Shown here one piece after another: positions 24,401 to 36,855 of a stretch of DNA of 64,000 nucleotides. The DNA is from Paragonimus skrjabini miyazakii. Its lineage: Eukaryota > Platyhelminthes > Trematoda > Plagiorchiida > Troglotrematidae. Where the stretch lies: the NCBI GenBank assembly GCA_014338405.1, contig JTDE01000292.1, forward strand, positions 207,749 through 271,748, read 5' to 3'. The number at the start of each line of letters is the position of its first letter. Within the stretch, counting starts at the first letter, position 1. The notes beneath the pieces are model-generated. The model had not been told where the DNA came from, ran no database searches, and was given only the letters and a program-made list of their open reading frames with translations. The position numbers and the translations under genes were made by a program.

Positions 24401-27400
24401 TTTGCGTTCGTGGTTGAGTTGTACACGGTGGCCACTAGGTGACGTCCGTTAAATCAGTATAACTGTAGCAACTGACCGTTGTCGTCTGTGCTCCACTGTC
24501 GGTCACCGGGCATACCACCCAGCTTCGTTTCATCCACAGTAAGAGAACTAAACCATATGTTCATATTACCAGATCACTCAGAAAACCAAAGGAGGTATTG
24601 ATAATAGTATCTGAACTATAGTCTGTAGCTGTGTATGCAGATGATAAGGGAAATAAACTACGTCTTTCTGACCTGTATTGACAGACAGTGTACGAGAAAC
24701 TGAATCTGATGCACACAAGGAATCATTCGCTGGGGCCCAATCGATCAGTGTTTATTGGAGCCCAGTGCGGCTTCAGTTCGACTGCGAGATTAAAAGTAAT
24801 CATCTCTGATGACCTTGAGAACGAACCGCTGGTCTACACTAGTACCCATAGGCGAATTCAAATTAATGACAACACCGGGATCGTATGTGTTTAATGAGGC
24901 ACAACATATATCTGGCTCCAAACTCGAGAAAACGTCAGCAAGAGCAGTTTGCTGACTTATTTGTTGAGGTGTGTGGAAGGTGAAACCGTCAGTGTTTGTC
25001 AGCTGTATTAACCAGAAGAAATGAAACTGAATGGAATAGAGGGAAGACGACCTCGTTGGAGACACTTTCTTCATACCACCAAGTTATTCTCCCAATCATA
25101 CACCGAGTAATTGTGAAACTTTTGTTGTCTTGAACAATAGGGCGTGTGCGCATGTAACAGACGATTGGTGTCTTGAAATGTTGGTCCAAACAACTTGCCT
25201 TTAGCCATGAATACGCGATATGCTGCATCTCACAGCCCAATTCACTATGGTTGTACTGGAAAATTTAGTTAACCATGGAGTTTCTTGACACCTCCATTAT
25301 ATGTTCGTCATTCGAAAGTGCTCACATTTTGCGTACAGTTTCTGAAAGATATCATAAAGTGTACGAAGATTTACTCTCAAACACTTAGGTTGCTACCAGT
25401 CCTCTCTAGTAACTATCGTACTCAGGAGGTCATCTGGGTGGGTTCGAGTGTAGTTTACCAAGCCGTTTGATACATCAGATGACTGCCTTTCTTTCCACCT
25501 CTGAAATTTGTTACCTGGATGGCTTCATTACACTGGTTTTCGTTTATTTGTGACTGACAGTCATCTACCGATTGCTATGACTAGTTGTTCACATCTGAAT
25601 TTTTTAGTGGAATGGATTTAACGTTGGCCATATGTACGGTGCAGAAGTTAGGTGTGATCCTAATGACATCATTGTCTTAGATAGGCTCAAGAATGCGAAC
25701 AATGAACAATAGTAGGTGAAGCTGCCACCGAAGTGGAATCGTTTGACAAATCCTCTCAAAAGTAACACTTTAAGTCTGATGTTTCATCCGCATTTATATA
25801 CTGCATACTTCCATCCCGGAAGTTCGCAATTTTGAAAAAACCTTTTAGATTTTGCACAGAAAGCAAACAACATTAAGAATGTTCTTAGAATACATGAAAT
25901 GTATGTTTATTTAAAATGAAAAGTGCTATCAAATGAACTCTGTTCATCATTCACAAACGTGATCGGATCAATGTCCGAACAAACAACCACTTCTCCGTGA
26001 CTATTTGTTTAGTTCGACCGGTGACTATCGCAGACGTTAAAATGATTATGGAAGCATCCTAACAAAAACCCAGTGTTTCAGCGTGACAAATGACCCTTAT
26101 ATGAAGCAATTTGGACTAATCTCTGTTGAAAATGACTGCAGCTCCTAAGACTGCATTTTCATAGTTGGAAGAAAAAAAGTCTAATATTGAAATTGTGACA
26201 CTTTTCTCGTTCCTTAACACGACGCGGCAAGACGTGTGAACCAACTAACTAGGTAGGTCATATTCACCCTGAGCTGTCTCCAGTGAGGTGTAACAAGGCT
26301 GCTTCGGCTTTTGTACTATGTTCAACTTCACAACCGATGAAGCTGTGAACAGTTTCACTTTCACTAATACACCAAATTCGATGTTTGTAGTCTATAGAAA
26401 ATTCACGTTCAAACATTCTTAAGATGGGAGAATAGTAACCGTAGTTACATATCACAGCCCTCTGATCGTTATACTTGAAAGCTACTACACGGTGCATCTG
26501 GATGCCGGTGATGGATACTGAACCGAATCCAGAAGCACTGTCCAGACGAGCTGTAGGGCATTAAACATGATGGACCGTGTTGACAGGCTACCAATAAAGT
26601 CTGCACTCAGTTCTGAAGAAGACTTCGACTACGGAACGTTCGGAATACCTTTTGATTCCGGTGGCCTGCATCCACGAGCTGATACAGCGACAGCATGGGA
26701 TTCAGTGCCTGTAGAACGTACAGAGAAAATCTGACAAATGCTTCAATTGGCAGATGAGCTACGCCTCTGCTCAAGGGATTCCGATCACTTAGTTCTGGAT
26801 AATGGATTGTAATTATAAGCAGATAGAATTCGCATTCCTCAATACTGGCAACGAAAAGTTACAAAGGAAAGAGCGCATAGGTGTGTCTGTGAAGTTGACG
26901 AACCATAATGTTGACCACGGATAATAAGCGAGATTAGAAACTTTGTTTCATTTTGTGTACTATGTCAGAAACAGTGTAGCGCAGAAAAACTATTACTGTA
27001 TACGAGTCTGATGATAAGCTGATTGTTAACTCAAAACTATAATACGAAACGCAGATAGTGAAAAAGAGTAAACAGAAACAGAAAAACGCTACACAAAGTA
27101 TACGACGATATCAAAAGTTGAAAGACTTTCTTGTGCCACGCGCGAGCCTTTCGTTTGTCATTTTTTAAAGAGGATTTTCAGAGAGAGATATATAACGGTG
27201 GGTAAAAAAAAGGATCACGACTATAAACACAACAACATTTTCGCCATTGGCTTCGGCTTGCGACCATACTCTCAGAGTTCTTGGCCAAGAGCATTAAGTA
27301 TCTTAGTAAAACCAAAAAAGCAAACTCAACGTCAATTATGTCATACTACTTCATCAAATCGGGCTGCCCGTCGTACTGCTTTTTCAACCACATAGCACAA

Positions 27401-30400
27401 ATAAGACGTAGTAGGCATTCGCGTTAACTAGAAGTAAGAAGCAACGAACAGTTACTTTCCGTATTTGTTTCTCAAACAAATACTGTTGCAGAAGTTTCAT
27501 CAAAACTTGTCATAAGACATTACAAAATCCGTCGGTAATTTTTGATATGACGTTAAAAACGAATACTAGACTCCACAGTAATGGTTAGATTTGAACTGAG
27601 CATTGACTGGGTACTGCGTCACACGGTCAGGGGCAAATGTCTTGGGTTGCTGAAATAAATATGACTAATTCGTAGCCCTGGAAGTGGCAATGTTGAACAA
27701 ATGTCTGTTGAGAACACAGGCTTAGATTAAGTAGGCTGATTGCAATCAATTCGTTAGTCGTAAGAATACGTAGACCAACTGTTTCAGGTTGAGTGATGAC
27801 AACTTTGTAGACAACCCCGAATACTTTAGTGACGTCTATGCGATGATTGGTTTCGGCTAGATGTGCAACATTGACGACAGCCTATCACCCTTGTCTCTAG
27901 ATTGTTCATGTGAATCAAAGATGAATTGACTGACTGCATTTTGTTTACCTCATTTGGTGATCGACTGGTGTACACATGATATTTGACTCACTTACTAATC
28001 TGAACCCATTCACCCTAGTTCATTGTTCATCTCGTTTCTCAGTCTGAGATTTTAAAAAATCCAGATATTCATTTCGCACACACATACCTCCGGAACCAAG
28101 CTATGATTGCTAACTGGCAAACTCTATTTTACCTGTATGCACCAATTCTTTCATCCAATCGGTTATCATTTGGTGTGTATAGCTGACGCGAACGAATAAA
28201 ATGTTGCTCGAGTATACGTGTTACGTAACAATTTTAGCCTTGTTCGAAATTCAGATGGGGGCAAAACTGCTTCGAGGACAATCTGGTCGCTACTCCAACA
28301 GGAAACAAAGATGAGGAGAGGTTGATATAGTCGTGTTACATAGCGTTACATGAGCGTTTAAAATGGAGCTGATGCTGCGCGGACGCGGACATTCTTTTGG
28401 GCCTGCAGGTGCTAATCAGGTTTTGGTGGTATACGGGAAGGTTTTTCTAAATCTACCACTAGCCATGAGACAACAGGGATAAACAAGGTTTTTGACGAAA
28501 GCCACAGTAATAACCCAGACTGAACGGAGAGGAGAAGCCATCAGTCGACCCCAAATTCACGATGTGTCAATCATAACAAGTATAAACATTATATAATTGG
28601 CTTCAATGAGGGCTAAGATGTAATATAAATAAGTTTAATACAAATGTACACAGTTAAAAAGGACAGAAAACACAGGAGCCTATTTAGCTCTGTTCAAAGT
28701 AGTTCGTAGAGCCAACGCACGCGATAATTGTTTTCTAAAAATCTACACAGATTCAGTGGAACGGTTAAGAAAAATAACAATCGCAATATTCAAAATGCAC
28801 AGTCAGCCAATCGACTTGACTGCGTTTTTCCCACATTCTCTCCTGACGGCAGTGGGAAAGGTTGATCCAACGCCAGTTTGCTCTGGAAGTATAAATGAAA
28901 ACGAATCACTTCACTGGCATAAATGAGCATAAATACTGTTCCCAGCCGTGCATACCGTAAACAACATGAAAAGTAGCGGGTCAGATTGTCTAAGGGGACT
29001 CACAACAATGGGCTTTTCGGGCACACAGTCGGTCATCGAAAACGGACTGCTGTCGATGTTCATCTCATGAGTTTCCATTGGTTGAGTGCTTAAAATTACA
29101 TATATTAACGCAAACAATGTGTCGAAGACTTAAAACATTAGCCAACATTTTCTAAAACTTTACTGCCAAAAAAAATACTGGCTCATGATGCAACCAACTT
29201 AATTCTAGAACGAAAACCAATGGAACAAACGGCACAGTGTAGATATGCTGTAGATGTTTGCACACGATAAAATGCTTTATCTTAGTTGTCGTAGACATAT
29301 TCACCGGTAGAATACCAAGATGGCTCATACGACTGAAAGGCAGAACCATCGTTGCCCAGATGAAACGAGCGAGGGTGTCGGTCATGCTGAACGGACATAC
29401 ATACAGTAAGACAGGATAGGATCCTTGTCCAATGATGCTGCCCCGTTCACCGTTTGCTATTGATTTAATCAGTACGTATTGTGCGTGAATTGCGACGGAT
29501 CCCAGTGTCGCATTGTTGTACGGTCAACCGGACAGCTCTTTGACCAGTTTGTCCTCATCCCACTGTTAATCATGGGTTGATGCGTAATGTCTACATGTTG
29601 ATGAAAATTGCGTGTTTTAGTGTGTTGCAAGCAAGTTCCTACTTTGGGTGATTGTGTGTGTGACTTTATGTTTCCGACAAACAACTCAGCATAGAATTGA
29701 AAGTAAGTGTAGAGTCAAATTGCGTGGGTTTATAAACATGAATCCCATAAAACAAAGTAATTTCTATCAAATTCTGATGCTGCAAAGGTAAGTGGAGTCA
29801 AACTTTGTTTCTTTGAGACAGGCAACGCGAGTAGCAGTCAAACTATCCGATCACACCTACATGGTGAACTATTTTGATTGATATCACATCAGAAAATAGA
29901 CATCTATTGTGTTCTTTTCAAATGTTTGCTTTGTTCCTGCAGGACCTTGGTTGTAAATTAGCACGCTTTTGATGTCACCGGTGTTCTCCAACTGCGCTGT
30001 CTGTGATAAGAGGATGTGGGAAGACTGCAGGCTCCTAACGTTTTATATGTACGACTCAAGCGTACGCGATACACGGACCGTTCCTAAGAATAACATAAAC
30101 TCAGCTTGTAAATTTGACGGTCATTGTCTCACCTTTCTTACGTATGAACGCATATCAATTCGCGTAACTTGAAAAGCAACGAACAACTACGATAGTATAA
30201 TGATTTCACGCTCAATAGTTCAATATGTGATCCCACCTATCTGATAAATCGAACGTTTAAATCCAAATGTAAGCTGGACCTGGTAACTTAATTGACTGAG
30301 GATTTTATCTCGTTTAACTGAGCTGCGTGGAGCGATGTGAACAACACGGCAAAATGTCCTTATTGGGCAGTCGTTTGAGCACGTGCAAGTGCCCATTTAC

Positions 30401-33132
30401 AGCCAGTCACCTAGGTCGGTAGACTGTTTACGAGACCTGGCGCCGCCCTGTACATAGGTGCGTGTATGGATAGGTGGGAAAGTATGCACGCACCAGATGG
30501 ATGAAAAAAGACAAACTGAAATACCTACAGATAAATAATGGAAAACCCGAAAGTACGGGAATTGTGTATTGAAAAAATCGAATTCCCTCATCACATAAAA
30601 TGAACTCAAGCAACAGTGAAATTGCCCGTTCTCTAAATACACCTTTGAACAACCAAAATGTGAACGTTCTGAGCTCACAACATGATTTCGAAGCTCGGCT
30701 GGAACAGCTCGTGTCGCATTCGGGTGTACCATTACTGCCTCGCTGGTTCGAATTCAGCCGAAACCCATATTGTTCACAGTCGTGTCTCTTTTAAATTAAC
30801 AAATCTGCATACTTATTAGCAAAACCTTTGAACAGATAGAAATGATCCTGTGAGGTATCGTGGACACCAACAAGTACTTAATTGGTTAACAACACACATC
30901 AACCCATTGTTAGCAAACGGCATAGAGCAAGTGTGTTCCATACGCCGCTGATCAAAATATTTGGACAAATCCAATCATACGTTTGTTGGAAATTATTTAA
31001 TCACAGTCACATTAAAACGGTCCAAAAGAGAACCATAAGGATGCACAGAATAAGTAGTATTTAGAAGGAGCCAGTAACATGAATCCCTTTCGTTTCCCGT
31101 GAATACGTCTATATACGTATGGGCATGCTTTTGACAAGTGATTTAGAGATAGCAGAGTATTCTTTAGTTTGACCACAGAAGTCGTAGATTCTCGTAGTTC
31201 TTTGCAATTGTCGAGCTAGTGATATACATAGGTTTTTTAATGTGACTGAAATCAGGACTGAGCGCAAACTGTTCCAAAACTTAAATTTCACAAAAAGGGA
31301 GCCTCTCTCTTTTATCGCGCATATATGTATTGCTACAATGTCTAGTCGAAAGACGGTAAACCCATGTACTTGTAACATAAATGTGTTACTTTTCGTTACC
31401 GAAAATTGATTTCTATGGACAAATGTTAGCTCATTCAAGTCAGTTGGAATAATGCACTCCAAAGCATCACCGAATGGATATATCACAGATTAAATCATAC
31501 ATTAAGATTTCGAACAGTACGCCGATGGTGCTGTGGGCACAAAAGATGCTTGGTCTTGGAAGTTGCTTATTGCATGACATCTATTACGAGGTATGTGAAA
31601 ATAGAGAACAACGAACGGAAACACTATTTTGTACGGTTACCGTGTATTCACATCCTTGACAATGGTTGCATGACATAACTTTTGGTGACATGTCAAACAT
31701 AGTGCATGCACATATGCACAATAGTCACCTCTGGTCCTTCATCTTTCTGGCGTTGACATCTCCTATTCAGTCCTCGCGATTACGAGCTGTGCTACACTAC
31801 TGTTAGGAGGCGAATTCCCTAACGAAGCAGCCAAGACGCGTCACGCCATATCCATCGATCGATCTAGTTCGGATAGTATGGTCGTGGTTAGTGGTATGGT
31901 TCCATTCAGTCAATCATAAAGCAGCCATGCGATCGAAGGTTTGTGCGCTATCTGGGCTGTTTTCCCGCGCTTGTTTTTTGATGCCCCTTGTAACGTGATT
32001 TGTTCAAACGCCTTGACTGCCATCTGACAGTTTTGATCTGATTAGCCATGAGTCTGGCTGCCATATAATGATCATTTCGTTCGATTTGCTTTGCGTTTTG
32101 TCGGTCATGTATGATGATCGTTTCGCCGTCTATGTTTAGATCTCTTGTGGCCTAATTCTAACTGTTTTTCAATAAATAGTGTTGCCATGTCTCCTCTCCT
32201 TCCGGTTTTGAGCCGAACGGTTAAGCGTGTCATAAAGGAGATGATACAATAATTACTCACAAAAGAAGGTGCATGTCGTACAACAATGGTAGTTCCAGGT
32301 GACCGATTCACTCATATTGCACTTTTCCACCATAAAATATCACACCATCTCGCTGATGAGTCCAGGAAACGTGGTCATCAGCCCACCGAGACTGGTAACG
32401 ATGGGCAGAAAACAACCATCACCTCTTGTAAATCAGTGAGGAATTTTCGTCGAATGTCCATTACACAGTTCATATCCAAACGCGTAACTCAGGTACTGGC
32501 ATCATTTCTGCAATACTTCTGACTCCACTGAAGAAATAGTTACACATATTTTTCTATCGGCCTTTAACCGGGGTGGTTTTATCAACAGCTTTCGGTCCTA
32601 CCAATCCGTCGTACGCCTAAACTCAGTCACTTAGATGACAGTCTTTCTTACTTCCAGCTCTGTATTAATCGCCCGTGGAATAACACATGACATGAAAATG
32701 CTTATTTGATGTGCCCCACGGTATTGTTTTTAACGTCCAGCCATGAAAAAAATAACTACAAGCAGCGAACGGTTTAGAACAACCGTAACCAGCTAGTAGT
32801 CTCGACGCGTTCATACAGCTCTATCACGGTTACTTGTGTCATAACCGTGATAAAAACATTAGTTATAAAACGTATGACCGAATATTGTAAAGTAGTGTGA
32901 TAAGAAGAATTGTCTTAGACTGGTTCGAAATAGACTGCTGCTCCATTAGTTACACTGTAGGCGGTATACGTTTGATGAAGCTGACATGTTAAGGAGACAG
33001 GCCATCTTCGTTCTGATTATCAGTGAACACATCATGCTGAGATTAGAACACAGAAGTGCGATGCGTCCGCATAGATAACTTTATAAAAACGTCTATCGAC
33101 GCAAATCAGAAAGGCGTTGTATATTAATTATA
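24401..33132. other. No supported gene apart from one candidate exon
   Basis: Short ORFs on both strands. The only one with a balanced exon-like appearance is annotated at 26268-26550. The missing C-terminal LARS2 exon, if it lies here on the minus strand, was not recognised. Confidence 0.45.
26268..26550 (-). CDS. Candidate internal exon, unknown protein
   Basis: An open stretch of 93 codons on the minus strand between a plausible acceptor (TGCCCTACAG above 26550, phase 1) and a plausible donor (GTGAAT starting at 26267, phase 2). The frame is closed by stops just outside both sites. The peptide is of mixed composition with few low-complexity stretches (for example ITGIQMHRVVAFKYNDQRAV and CEVEHSTKAEAALLHLTG). 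No family recognised. It may belong to a gene downstream of LARS2 on the same strand, or be chance. Confidence 0.3.
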
Positions 33133-33618
33133 TCGGCGTACGCTCCGACGGACAGCTGTTCGGATGCTATCAAGGATGCGTTCTATGATGTCCTCGTTGA
33201 CCTTCTGAGGCAAACTAAACACTCGGACATCATAATACTAGCGGGCAATTTTAATGCTCAGCTTGGTCGTCTTTCTTCGAGTGAGAAGCGGCTAGGAGGA
33301 ATGTTTGGTGTCCGGGTACAACGCACTGATAATGGCGAAAGACTGATGCAGCTGTGCGCATCCCACGGCCTCTATATTTCGAGCACTGCATTCCAACACA
33401 GGAGGAGGCACTGTGTTACTTGGAGACCTCCGTGTGCTTCTCAACCGTGGACACAGTTGGATCATATAGCAGTTAGTTACAGGTGGCGCCACTCTGTTGA
33501 GGACTGTCGTGCCATTTGGAGCAACCACCTGGACTCGGACCATGCTGTTGTGCGTGCCCGTTTCGTTTTGTCATTTGCCCAGAGGATATACGCTCGAAAA
33601 TGCAAGGTGCTTAACTAG
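33133..33618 (+). pseudogene. LINE apurinic-type endonuclease fragment
   Basis: Open from SAYAPTDSCSDAIKDAF-like residues through IILAGNFNAQLG, RTDNGERLMQLC, TWRPP, WTQLDHIAVSYRW and LDSDHAVV. This is the C-terminal half of an APE-like endonuclease that nicks target DNA. The usual GDFN motif reads GNFN here, replacing a catalytic-site Asp. The terminal SDH motif is kept. The frame stops at 33618. Confidence 0.88.
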
Positions 33619-33964
33619 CATTCGAGCGATGAGGATGTAAAGAACGCTTACCAAAAGGCGTTGGTGAAGATGTTGCCCAGTTCGAGTCAGATGAGAACAA
33701 ATCGCCGCAGCTATGAAAGCGTGCTGTGAACAGGTATGTTCCGAAGGAGCTGTTCAGTTGCGACAAAACTGGATTTCCGTCACGTCGATAAACCTCATGA
33801 ACAAGCGTCGCTCGATTCCACCTGGTTCCGAACACGATGACGAACATCGAGAACTTAAACACAAGCTGACTAAAAGCTTCAGCAAAGACTGAGTAATACT
33901 TGGTCGAACAATCAAAACAGATGAAAAGAGCGTTTCTATCTAGAAATAGCAGGAGGCTTTCCCA

Positions 33965-35140
33965 ATGATCCGTGGTTGTACTGGTCGTCGAGTCGGTGTA
34001 AGTGAGACCAAATATAAAAAAGATGGTTCACTTATCACCAATCAATCGCACCGACTTGACAGGTGGGCTGAACAATTTGAAGAGCAGTTCAGCTGGCCTC
34101 AACCAGATCACGTGGACGACGGGACCCGAATGGTCAGCTATTGCACTCCAGACGGTCCTTCGTCGAAAGCGGAAGTGGTCCTGGAGCTTAAGTTATTAAA
34201 GCGTAATGAGGCTCCTGGACCAGACCTCCTCCCTCCTTCTCTTTTCAAGGATGGTGGCGAGAGGTTGATATCAGAACTGACGCGGCTCCTCCAGACAATT
34301 TGGGAGACTGAAGAGGTGCCTCACTATTGATGCCTATCAACGGTCATTCCCGATTTCAAAAAGGCAGCCCGAAGTCAATGTGACAACCAAAGGGGAATCA
34401 GTTTGGTGTCGATTGCGTCCAAGTTACTCACTGGCCTCATTTTACGTCGGCTCACTAAGCCCAGAGAAAGCCAGATACGTGAAGAACAGGCAGGATTCCG
34501 ATCCGGTCGCTGGTGTGTTGATCATATTTTTATATTGCGACGGATTTTGTTACATCGGCACTGTTACAGACAGCCGACAGTTGTGGTCTTTTTGGATCTA
34601 TAGGCTGCTTCCAACTCACTTGCTCATAACGTTCTCTGGAGCTGCCTTCTCCGCGAGGTAGTACCAGAGAAATACGTGGATCTACTGAGATCACTGTATG
34701 CTCACTCTGCAAGCAGGATGAGAGTTCATGGACAACTGTCTCGGACGTTCATCACTTCTAGTGGTGTTTGTCAGGGGTGTCCGATTTCCCCCTTCCTGTT
34801 CAATTTTGTCATAGACGACATTCTGGAGGGTGCGCTTCGGGAGTCCAGTGGGCTTGGTGTTGAGCTAATTCCTGGTGCTAGATTGACCGATCTGGAGTAT
34901 GCGGACGACATTGTCTTACTTAGCCCCTCTGCCGAAAACATGCAAACCATGCTGGACAAGGTGAGTGACCAGGCTGGTTTGTATGGAATGCGATTTGCAC
35001 CTTCAAAGTGCAAACTGTTGCTTCAAGACTGGGGCACTTCAACTCCTACTTTCTTCATTGCAGGTAACCCGCTTGAGACTGTGGACAGTTTCATATACTT
35101 GGGTAGCACTATTTCATCAGCGTGTAATATTGCCGATTAG
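33965..35140 (+). pseudogene. LINE reverse transcriptase, frameshifted
   Basis: The first piece (to 34330) has EAPGPDLLPPSLFKDGG. The next has ISLVSIASKLLTGLILRRL and EEQAGFRSG. The last (34676-35140) has SSGVCQGCPISPFLFNFVID, LTDLEYADDIVLL (catalytic YADD at 34898-34909) and FAPSKCKLLLQDW. The pieces lie in different frames separated by stops, so no intact polyprotein can be made. Confidence 0.92.
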
Positions 35141-35215
35141 ATATAAGCGAAGATAGCAAAAATACAAGTTGCCTTTGCCAAACTGCGGCATCTGTGGCGT
35201 CGAAAAGACGTCCGG

Positions 35216-35750
35216 TTGTCGCTGAAAAGAAGGGTATATAATGCCTGTGTGCGTTCCATCTTGCTTTATGGTTCGGAAACGTGGCCTGTTCACAAAGGAG
35301 ATATGAACAGGCTTGCTGTGTTTGACCATCGTTGTCTCCGCCAATTGGTCCATAATAAGTGGACTGATCGCGTGAGCAATGTGGCAGTTCGCCGACGCGT
35401 ATTTGGGAACACTCGAGATGCGCGATCAATTGGTCAACTAATTACGGTACACAGCTTGCGATGGTTGGGTCACGTACTCCGTATGTCATCCGATCGTTTA
35501 CCGTACCGAGCATTATATGCTGAGGCCACCAACAGTTGAGTAAAACCGCGTGGTGGTCAACTAACAACGTGGTCACAAAATATGAAGACCTTGACTGCTA
35601 CATTGAGCAAAGTGGGTAGATGTCGCCTGCCTGGATGGGGTCCTCGTGATTACTCACACCGCTGGTTAGAGACGCTATCCGAGATGGCGATGTGTCGCAG
35701 TCAATGGCGGACCTGTATCCATACCATTTCTAGTTCTTCCACTTAGTCTT
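35216..35750 (+). pseudogene. LINE C-terminal region
   Basis: Encodes RRVYNACVRSILLYGSETWP, then HRCLRQL and SLRWLGHVLRM, the conserved post-RT region of this LINE type. It is interrupted at 35539 and continues with RGGQLTTW and CRLPGWGPRD-like residues to about 35750. Confidence 0.88.
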
Positions 35751-35885
35751 GTTTTAATAATTTTCAATCTTCTTAGTTACGTTTTCTTCCAGGATATTCC
35801 ACGTCACTGTTGAGGCGAGCGGCGGCCCGAGCCACAGTACCTTTTGATCAGGCTCATGGCTGTTATGATGACGATGATGATTGGA

Positions 35886-36621
35886 CAGACAAGAAACGGA
35901 AACGGTGACCAGCACCGTTTATTGGAAGTCATTTGAAAGCTGTACAAGATCCAGTATTATGGACCGAACATTGAACGATTCCGAACAAAAAGACAGCGGT
36001 AACAAAAGTAACAATAATAGATTTACTTATTTTGTGTAGGCGGAGCAAATTCAGACAGCTAACTCACAACCTTGACGAAATTGCAGAACAGTCTGATGAG
36101 GCGAAGAGAACAGCCATATCACCTGAAGTACGAACGTTTAGAAGCTAGTTGAGGGCAACAGATTGATTAAGAAGATGCAATCAGTTGGGATATTCAAGTA
36201 TCGACTTATTTCCATGAGCACTTCACAGGACGAGACAGAAAAGCACGGTCAACAAGAGCACTTGAACATTAAGCCGAGCACATACACACTACGGTACACT
36301 GTTTACAATAACCTCTTGATAATGAGTTGTAAAAAGAGAAACAGCACGTCTAATCGAACTCGCCGGAGCTAGGCGGATAAAAAGACAACAATGACGAAAG
36401 GGACCAGAAATGGGAGAACAGGAACAGTGATTAGTAGCTGTTCAGAGACAAAATAGAAGATATCGACCTGGCATCTCAGAAATGCAGCGTCTTTAATATA
36501 ACTTAACTCCAGTAAAGAGTGTGTATTTAATTGGTGAGTAGTAGGCGAGTTTGATTCGTATAAATGTATAGTAGAAATGGCTTAGAGTAGGGGAGAAGTA
36601 AACAAGTGTTACAAAACCCAC
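35886..36621. other. Probable LARS2 3' intron or flank; no supported gene
   Basis: Between the LINE tail and the last recognised LARS2 exon. A plus-strand ORF at about 36041-36149 follows an acceptor-like TTTTGTGTAG and encodes a hydrophilic, helix-prone peptide ending in a stop. Nothing identifies it. Confidence 0.4.
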
Positions 36622-36855
36622 CAGATCATATGGCCAAATGTGAAGCGGATGCGCGCCAGGGTCATGAACATGCAACAATGCCAGCACGTCTTGTACCAAG
36701 GGTGGTGCCTTTTGTAGACAGGCGAACTGTAACCCGGACCAGAGTTCACAAGCAAAAATCGGGGCCACCGGAGCTAACATAACAATCAGATCAGCCATTG
36801 CTCGTAAAAACAGAAAACTGGTAGGTCCCGGACCCCCTGAAGAAGGGGATGTTTT
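36622..36855 (-). CDS. LARS2: LARS2 exon g
   Basis: 78 codons, phase 0 at the acceptor (a long pyrimidine tract ending CTTGCGCAG above 36855). It starts KTSPSSGGPGPTSFLFLRAM and continues IVMLAPVAPIFACELWSGL, the signature LAP-APH-ELW segment of LeuRS anticodon-binding domains, ending HIWPYDL. The likely donor is GTGGGT starting at 36621. In-frame codons continue to a stop at 36493, so an unspliced end is a weaker alternative. Family members have about 70 more residues ending near INF-hydrophobic; I could not locate them. Confidence 0.88.

Larger units (their letters stand above)
33133..35885 (+). mobile_element. RTE-clade-like non-LTR retrotransposon (LINE), 5'-truncated and broken
   Basis: Endonuclease, reverse transcriptase and C-terminal region occur in the expected order on the plus strand but are spread over several frames with stops. 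The 5' end starts inside the endonuclease, typical of incomplete target-primed reverse transcription. There is no long poly-A. The element ends in a short GATGACGATGATGATT run, as RTE elements often do. RTE assignment is from the wording of the endonuclease (SAYAPTD, WTQLDHIA, SDH) and RT (GVCQGCPISPF, YADD) blocks. Confidence 0.9.
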
